Assembly (NCBI RefSeq): GCF_030272615.1
Contig: NC_081405.1
Coordinates: 315,106,541 to 315,170,540 of the forward strand
Length of the DNA: 64,000 nucleotides
Direction: 5' to 3'
Source of the DNA: Cryptomeria japonica
Lineage: Eukaryota; Streptophyta; Pinopsida; Cupressales; Cupressaceae
The notes under the pieces were generated by a model. It saw only the letters and a list, made by a program, of their open reading frames with translations. It was not told the DNA's origin and searched no databases. Numbering within the stretch: position 1 is the stretch's first letter; each line of letters begins with the position of its first letter. Both the position numbers and the translations under genes were made by a program. Positions 57,311-64,000 of the stretch are shown piece by piece.

Positions 57311-58405
57311 ACTAATGACTTTGAGGATGAACCAGTAGAAGACTCTGCTAGTGGATCTGAAAATGGAAAGGGATGGGTGTTCTATGCCCTACAAGAAGAT
57401 GAACCAAAACAGGCTATCATAAATGAAGAGAAGGCCCTGGAAGCAAAAGTTGAAGATAAGGATGAATGGGTAATTGATAGTGGATGTTCACATCATATGA
57501 CTGGAGATAAAAGAAATGTTTTTCCTTGCATGAATACAATGGCATTTAAGTAATACTTGGAGATGACAAAGCATGTATGATCAGAGGTAGAGACATTATC
57601 TCTCTAGATGGTAAGAATAATACTGACAATGTCTATTATGTAGAAGGTTTAAACAATAATCTTTTGAGTGTTGATCAATTGGTGGACAAGGGAATCCAAC
57701 TTCAATTCAAGTATAGAAGATGCAAAATCATTAAGACGACTGGTTTGGAGATTGCTACCGATACTCAAACTAGAGGTAATATCTTTCATTTGAACACTGG
57801 TAATAAGACATGTTTGATTGCTCATATTGATGAGAGTTTGTTATGGCATAAAAGGTTGTGTCATGTTAATTTTGATTGCATTGTCAAGATCAGATCAACA
57901 AAGGCAGTTAGAGATATACCTAAGATTATGAAGCCTCATAATCTAGTATGTAAGGAATGTCTATTGGGAAAGCAAGTGAGAACTACTTTTAAGAGCATAC
58001 AAGATAAATCTAATCATGTTCTTGATTTGATTCATACTGACTTATGTGGTCCAACAAGGATTAGAAGCTTTCAAGGTGATAGATACTTCATGCTAATAAT
58101 TGATGATTGTTCAAGAATGATGTGGGTGACTTTTCTTAGGGAGAAGTCTAAAGCTTTTGAGAAATTCAAGATCTTTAAAGCGAAAGTTGAAACTGAAATT
58201 GAAAATCAAATGTCTAAGATCATATCAAGGTGGTGAGTTCACTTCTCATGAATTTAACAGTTATTGTGAGACAAATGGAATTAGGAGACAATTATCTGCA
58301 CTTAGGATTCCTCAGCAGAATGGAGTGGTGGAAAGAAAGAATAGAACCATTTTGGATGTAGCAAGAACCATGATTATGGAAGCCCAATTGCCTCATATCT
58401 ACTAG
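57290..58405 (+). pseudogene. Copia-3 protease and integrase
   Basis: Protease start: DEWVIDSGCSHHMTGDK (57460-57510), with intact DSG. A frameshift near 57550 leads to ISLDGKNNTDNVYYVEGLN and LLWHKRLCHVNF...CKECLLGKQ (GAG-pre-integrase, HHCC-like; 57838-57975). Integrase core: IHTDLCGPTRI and IIDDCSRMMWVTF supply the first two acidic residues. A second frameshift at about 58190 precedes YQGGEFTSHEF and PQQNGVVERKNRTILDVART, with the catalytic Glu of GGEF. A stop follows at 58403. Integrase would insert the cDNA; here it is disabled. Confidence 0.88.
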
Positions 58406-60317
58406 AGAGAAGTAGTGAGTACAACAGTCTACACATTCAACATAGTTCACATCAAAGGTGAAACCGGTAAGACTCCTTATGAAATATGGTTTGGACATAC
58501 ACCTCCTATTAAATTTTTCAAAATTTTTGGAAGTAAATTTTATATCAAAAGGGATGATTCAATTGGAAAGTTTGATCCTAGATGTGATGAAGGAATATTT
58601 CTTAGATATTCTAATCAAAGCAAAGCATATAGATGTTATAAAAAAAGATTGTAGAAAATTGTGGAAAGTGCAAATGTGAAAATGGATGAGAAATACAAAA
58701 ATAAACCAATATCATATGATAGGGAGCCGGCAGTGGAGATGATCATAACTGAACCGACAATACCTCAACCGATACAAGACACTGAAACTCTTACACCAAC
58801 ATAGTCAAAAAACTCAACTGTGACTGATGATCAGATCAGTGAACATGAAGTTTAGAAGACTCCAAGGTATGTAAGATTAAACCACTCTAAAGATCAAATC
58901 ATTGGAGATAGGAACAAGGGAGTTATGACTAGAAGGAGACTGGCAAATGAAGAGGTATGTCTTATTTCTCAAGTTGAACCGACAACTTTTATTGAAGCTT
59001 GTAAAGATAAACATTGGTTAAAGGCTATGGAAGATGAACTAGATTAGATAAAGAAGATTGAAACTTGGACTTTAGTTCCCTGACCTAAAAATAAGAATGT
59101 TATTGGAACTAAGTGGGTTTTTAGGAATAAAGTGAATGAGGATGGTCGAGTTATAAGAAATAAAGCTAGACTAGTTTGTAAAGGATATTCCCAAAAGGAA
59201 GGAATTGATTATGGTGAGAATTTTGCACGTGTAGCTAGAATTGAAGTTGTTAGACTATTTCTTACCTCTGCAGCATATAAGAACCATAAGGTTTATCAAA
59301 TAGATGTTAAATGTGCATTTTTTAATGGTGAACTTGAAGAAGAAGTATGCATTAAACATCCTGATAGTTTTTCCCTGACAGATGATAAGGATATGGCTTG
59401 TAGGTTAAAGAAAGCATTATATAGATTGAAACAAGCTCCCAGAGCTTGGTATGCAAGGTTGGATAAATATCTTTTGAAGCTTGGTTTTAATAAAGGCAAT
59501 GCTGACAGTAATTTGTATTATAAAATTACTGATGATGATATTCTGATTATTGAAGTATTTATTGATGATATCATTTTTGGAGGAGAAGATAAATTGTACA
59601 TGGAATTTGCTAACAACATGAAGAATGAATTTGAAATGTCCATGATTGGTGAAATGAAATTTTTCTTAGGTTTGCAGATTACTCAAACTGACAAAGCCAT
59701 TTTTATCTATCAAACAAAGTATCTGAGGGAATTGTTGAAGAAGTCTGGTATGGATAATTCCAAACCGATAAGTACAACTATGGTGACAAGTGAGAAATTA
59801 TCTATCAAAGATACATCTCCACCAGTAAATCCAACAAGGTATAAGTCTATGACTAGTGGCTTGTTATATCTAATTCATACTAGACCAGATATTATGAATG
59901 ATGTGAGTATTGTTTCAAGATATCAAAGTAATCATAAAGACAATCATGAGTGTGCAGTAAAGAGGATATTCTGGTATCTACAAGGCACAACTGAATATGG
60001 CTTATGGTATTCTAGAGATGAAAACTTCACTTTGTGTGCATATATGGATTCAATTGGGCAAGAGATATTGATGACAGGAACAACACTTTTGGTGGAGTTT
60101 TCTTTCTTGGAAAGAAACTAGTTTCATGGATCAACAAGAAACAATCATGCATTTCTTTATCTACTGTAGAAGCTGAATATGTTGCAGAAGAAACTAATTA
60201 TACTCAAGTCCTGTGGATGAAGCAAATGGTTAAGGATATCAGGGTAAAATGTGTGTGTGTGAAAAGTGGACCTGTATCTGTATTTGGAATACACAACACT
60301 TCAATTAAGTCATTAGA
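58406..60317 (+). pseudogene. Copia-3 integrase tail, RT and RNase H
   Basis: From TPYEIWFGHTPPIKFFKIFG and FDPRCDEGIFLRYSN (integrase C-terminus) the frame continues into RT (RVT_2): IGTKWVFRNKVNEDG, KARLVCKGYSQKEGIDY, YQIDVKCAFFNGELEEEV, LKQAPRAWYARLDKYLL and the active site IEVFIDDIIFGG (59550-59585, both Asp kept). Then MIGEMKFFLGLQ and SGLLYLIHTRPDI. The stretch 59132-60121 is uninterrupted. A frameshift at about 60050 leads to RNase H: FFLGKKLVSWINKKQSC, STVEAEYVAEETNY. Homology ends at about 60310 (IHNTSI). Confidence 0.9.
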
Positions 60318-61375
60318 TGCATGGTTAGTAAATCAATAATCAATGAACAATAAAACCATAACAAAGTGACCCATTGCCTTCTAGTAGATGCGAGTTTAGA
60401 TTGCTCTCTCATTGCTAAGCTATCCAATGACTAGACAACACCTAAATGAAGGATTTAATCTATATGAGCATGAATTCAAGCTAGATGGATGCAAGATTAA
60501 TCTAACATGAGTTAAGCAATAAATGAGATAAATGATCTAAATATGTATGCAATAATTATTAATGAATATCTGAATGCACAAATATTAATGAGCCTAGAGC
60601 AAAAACAACATAATAACAATATATTCTCCAGGATCTTTGAATGAGAGATGAGAGCCTAAATTTATAGAAAATTCAGAAAGAAACCAAAGGCTGAGATCAA
60701 ATTATGATGAGCGGTCAAGATTTTCCAAGAGGAGGCACAATCCAGGTGAATTGATGTGATTAGATTCTTTTCTCAGTTTTAAAGGAAATTGAACTAAAAT
60801 TAAGATAAAATCAAGAAAAAACTGATTTATTCTCTATTTCATTCAATTTTAATATTTAATTGTTTTAATTGCTTTCTTTGAGATTATTTATCAATTTTTA
60901 ATTTGTTTTTTTCAAGATTATCTTCAATTGATTTCTTTTCTCAAATTTTTAGTTCTTTTTTAGTCAATTAATTCCTTTTTTGATTTATTTCCATTTTTGA
61001 AGATTTGTGCTCATAATTTCCAATTCCTCTTTCTTGATTTGTTTCCTTTTTTGAAGATTTATGACAATTTTTATTTATTTTTCAAATTAATTCCTCTTTT
61101 TGATGATTTAATGGAAAATCTATTTATTTAATTAAATATGTTAGGATATTTAATAAAATAAATAAGATAATTGTTTAAAATGATTTACTTGGAATGATCA
61201 ATTAATTAAATAAATATTTAATTAATATTGGTTGATTAATTTTGCCATGTGACATTGATGATTTAAGAAATTAATTGTGTGCTCAAGATTGATTTAATTG
61301 CCTTTGGTTAGGACCTTGGTGACGTTGTCGAGATTAGGGGCTCATGGTTTAGATGACCATTTTTAGGGTATTACA
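60318..61375 (-). repeat. 3' LTR of a minus-strand LTR element
   Basis: On the minus strand it starts TGTAATACCCTAAAAATGG (61375) directly after a polypurine tract. A U3 full of TTAATTAA words follows, then a TATA box (TCTATAAATTTAGGCTC, about 60667-60651) and 330 bp of R-U5 ending near 60,318. The left edge is approximate, because no clean target duplication could be matched. It interrupts copia-3 RNase H. Confidence 0.7.
60659..60666 (-). promoter_or_regulatory. TATA box of the right-edge LTR
   Basis: TATAAATT followed by TAGGCTCTCATC on the minus strand; same context type as the TATA at 9664. Confidence 0.55.
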
Positions 61376-61389
61376 TTTTCCCCTCTTTG
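61376..61389 (-). other. Polypurine tract of the right-edge element
   Basis: CAAAGAGGGGAAAA on the minus strand immediately before TGTAATACC. Confidence 0.75.
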
Positions 61390-61450
61390 AATTAATGTGC
61401 GAGCAGCACATTGGTTCAAAGAAAATTTGATGTCTAGGAGATACCAATTT

Positions 61451-61700
61451 TGAACTTGATTGATCACGAACTAGTTGAAAAGCGAGGTGTTTAGCTTGTT
61501 TCGAAGTGACGAAGCTGAATGAAGTGTAATTAAAGTGATACCGTTCCTGAACTTGATTGAACTTAGGAACGATAGAAAACAAAAGATACCAGACTTGAAC
61601 TTGATTGATCAAGAAATGGATCTTACTAATCTAGAACTTGATTGATCTAGACACAGCGAGTGATGATAAAAATCGATCTTGAACTTGATTGATCAAGATA
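61451..61700. repeat. Interspersed short repeat GAACTTGATTGATC
   Basis: GAACTTGATTGA(TC) occurs at about 61452, 61549, 61597, 61634 and 61681, several followed by AAG so that CTTGATTGATCAAG is nearly palindromic. Confidence 0.85.
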
Positions 61701-61854
61701 CGATGAGTGAAGATAAACTGTCTAGCTTGATCCAAAGTGACGAATACTAAACACCTACTTAGATTGAGTGTGATCAAAGATACTCTTTAAACCCTTGATT
61801 GATTTTAAACAAATAATCAGCTTGATGAAAAGCGATGAAACTAATTAACGTTAA

Positions 61855-62060
61855 GAGATTGATTCAGATAAAAGACAATGTCAGCTTGATATGAAGCGAT
61901 AAAACTGATATACCCCTAGAGATTGATTTGATTCAGATGATCGAGAGATCTCAACTTGATATAAAGAGATCAAGTTGAGATGCCCCTAGCGATTTATTTG
62001 ATTCAAATGATTGAGAGATATCAACTTGATATAGAGCAATGAAGATGAGATACCCCTTAG
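61855..62060. repeat. Three tandem units of about 65-70 bp
   Basis: Units with GATT(T)GATTCAGAT.AT.GAGAGAT.TCAACTTGATAT...GATA/GATGCCCCTAG start at about 61856, 61921 and 61990. Each contains the arms ATCTCAACTTGAT and ATCAAGTTGAGAT in part, so they can fold. Confidence 0.75.
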
Positions 62061-64000
62061 CAATGAGGTCTTATTTGATTGATTTTCTTTAGTTGAAAAA
62101 GATGTTTTGCTCGACTTTCGATGAAGATTTGAAAATTTTCTCGACATTTGAAGATGTGAGGTCATAAGGTCACGAGTATGCCCCCTCGGGAGAGAAATCG
62201 AAAGATAGTGAGGGTACATGATGATAAGCAATTTTGAGCGATGATAAGTTGTTGTGAGCACAAATTGATTCAGAGGAATTTTTGAAAATTTTGCGTTGAT
62301 TGATAAAAAATTGAGCGCAAAGTTGATTTGTAGAAATTAAATTGAGATTCAGCGTTGAGTAATGAGAAATTGAGCGCAATTAGAAGAGAGAATGAGCTTT
62401 TGATGAAAAGCGCTAAGTGGTCCAAATTTTGTGAAATCTCGATGAGAGAGTTGACATCAGATTTCAATTTCGATCCCGAAAATGGACTTAGGACAACCGA
62501 TTTACAAGCTCGTGATTTGATTTCATCGTACTTGTGTTGATTGATTATGAGATGTTGTTCTATATGCTTTATTCTATATGTATGCATTTCTTTTCAATAT
62601 AGATGAATGAATGCAAATGGAATATGGGTGTTTATTTTTGTTTCTTTTTATGCAAATAAATGAGGAGAATGAGTAACTAGTAATGAAAATGTTTATTTTT
62701 CTTCATGCAATAATATGAATGCAAATAAGTGATAATGAATGTATGAATCTATAGAAGATGCTCATGTATGTAGCTAACATCTCAATACACAAGTACTCAA
62801 TCAGAGAAACGATGATGAAAAGAGACCACTTAGCTGAGAAATGACAAATCTTCCAACTCTCATTCAGAAGATAAAGAGATCATTGTTACCATACCGAAAT
62901 CACTCTAAATTCACAAAATGCAGAATGAAATGCAAAATGAGATGCAATCCTAATCCTAGTCACTGGACTTTGAAAAGCTTAATTTTCACCATTGAGCATT
63001 TTACAATTATGGCAGGCATAATAGAGTTCTTTTCTTTGCATATGCAATATTAATTATCTTGTCTGCAATGACCCTTTTTTTGTTCATATCCTTGGACAGA
63101 TTACGCATGGACCAGGATTGCATGATAAAGAAATTCTCTCAAAACAGACAAAGAAATGATGTGAACCTCCTTGTAGCATACAAATAAGCGGAGTCGAGGT
63201 ATGTGTGGTGATTTCACCTTAATGTGAAGGCTCTTATCACAAACACCCAGCTAATTAGATGTTTCAAGATCATTAGAATCATTCCTACAAGTAGAAAACA
63301 AAGAAAATATTATGCCCCCAATCCTGGCTCCTCTTAGTCAAGATAGACTTCCTTGAGTTACTCAAAGGGATAATAATTGAAAACCAATATAAAAGACAAC
63401 ACACAAAGCAAATTTCATGCATAGCTCAAGCTGTTTAGTGATTGTTTTCTGTTATGTTGTTTTGCTTGTTAACTCAGTGATAAAACTCTTTAGTAGTCAG
63501 GAGACAAGTAACTGACTCGGAGTGGATGACTAGGTTTCACTGACGTAAGGTTGACTTGGTTGATACTAACTTAGGAAATGTAATGTGCTCTTGTCAATCA
63601 CCTAAGACTAAGACATTGATCGGTTTCAAGCCATGAGGGTTCCAACGAACCAGGATGTCACAAAAGTGACTGAAATATGTACAAGTGAAAGAAAATATGC
63701 AGGAAAGTGGGAATGCCAACGTTGCATTGATAGATGGAGCGCTGGAGTCCAAGAGGTGCATGTTTGTCAGGTTTTCACTTGCTTGGCAGATTTTTATTTT
63801 TATTTTTTTGAATCTCCTCAAGACTTTTTCTGATTTTTAGGATTTTTTCAGGACTTTTTCTAATTTTTTTGATTTTTTAATGTTTGCCCCAGTGTCTAGC
63901 AAAGCAAAAGGTATTTTGAGTACATGAATGGATAAGCGAATGATGGTGGATTCTTTCAAGGACTATCTCACAATGTTAATCCAAGCATAGGGTCCAGATA

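Larger units (their letters stand above)
55048..60317 (+). mobile_element. Copia-3: Ty1/copia element, interrupted on the right
   Basis: Inserted into the LINE. The 5' LTR (55048-56279), PBS, gag, protease, integrase, RT and most of RNase H are present in copia order. Near 60,310 the RNase H is broken by the LTR of another element, so the copia-3 3' LTR, if it survives, is outside the window. About five frameshifts and ten stops, but every domain is recognisable; it is the best preserved of the three copia elements. Confidence 0.88.
61390..64000 (-). mobile_element. Non-coding 3' interior of the right-edge LTR element
   Basis: About 2.6 kb with no gag or pol motif on either strand. It has clustered short repeats at 61451-62060 and 'gcccc' words (about 62170, 63314), like the 3' untranslated interior of the gag-only element at 11846-12571. 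The coding part, if any, lies beyond the window. Confidence 0.5.

Overview
This is a stretch of nuclear DNA from a seed plant. It is made almost entirely of nested, decayed transposable elements. I found no intact host gene, no tRNA or rRNA, and no bacterial-type feature. The long AT-rich spacers, LTRs of 1.2-1.3 kb, old insertions broken by younger ones, and the mix of Ty1/copia, Ty3/gypsy-type, LINE and Helitron remnants suggest a large repeat-rich genome. A conifer or other gymnosperm is my inference; nothing seen proves it.

Layout. 0.8-2.1 kb holds a minus-strand Ty3/gypsy pol fragment in which a protease-like segment lies downstream of RNase H. 3.3-5.0 kb holds a degenerate tandem array. 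5.46-8.28 kb holds a complete non-autonomous LTR element (LTRs, PBS, PPT and a 5-bp target duplication) with a GC-rich core and no recognisable gene. 8.9-9.9 kb looks like a solo or partial LTR. 10.37-23.66 kb holds a copia element (copia-1). Its 5' LTR is split by a 7.8-kb gag-plus-protease-like LTR element on the minus strand (10,604-18,428, perfect GTAGT duplication) that has no reverse transcriptase. The copia-1 pol is riddled with stops and is cut off inside RT, joined to a truncated 3' LTR.

24.3-25.4 kb is a LINE ORF1 remnant. 27.4-29.8 kb is a block of nested direct and inverted duplications with an 18-bp minisatellite. 29.8-35.2 kb is a Helitron: a Rep-helicase reading frame kept in one frame but with many stops, and a textbook 3' end (8-bp hairpin, then CTAG, then T). 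35.2-45.4 kb is AT-rich with little to report.

45.4-55.0 kb, on the minus strand, carries the 3' half of a LINE (RT tail, zf-RVT, RNase H) followed by an unrecognised open reading frame of about 577 codons ('ORF X'). ORF X is split by a second copia element (46,972-52,356); removing the insertion and one target-site copy restores its frame. A third copia element starts at 55,048, inside the LINE. It is itself interrupted near 60.3 kb by the 3' LTR and internal region of another minus-strand LTR element that runs off the window.

Relative age follows from nesting. The LINE and ORF X were there before copia-2 and copia-3. Copia-1 was there before the gag-only element. Copia-3 was there before the element at the right edge. 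The most interesting items are the gag-only element with its hairpin-rich LTRs, the Helitron terminus, the protease/RNase H rearrangement, and ORF X directly behind a LINE RNase H.
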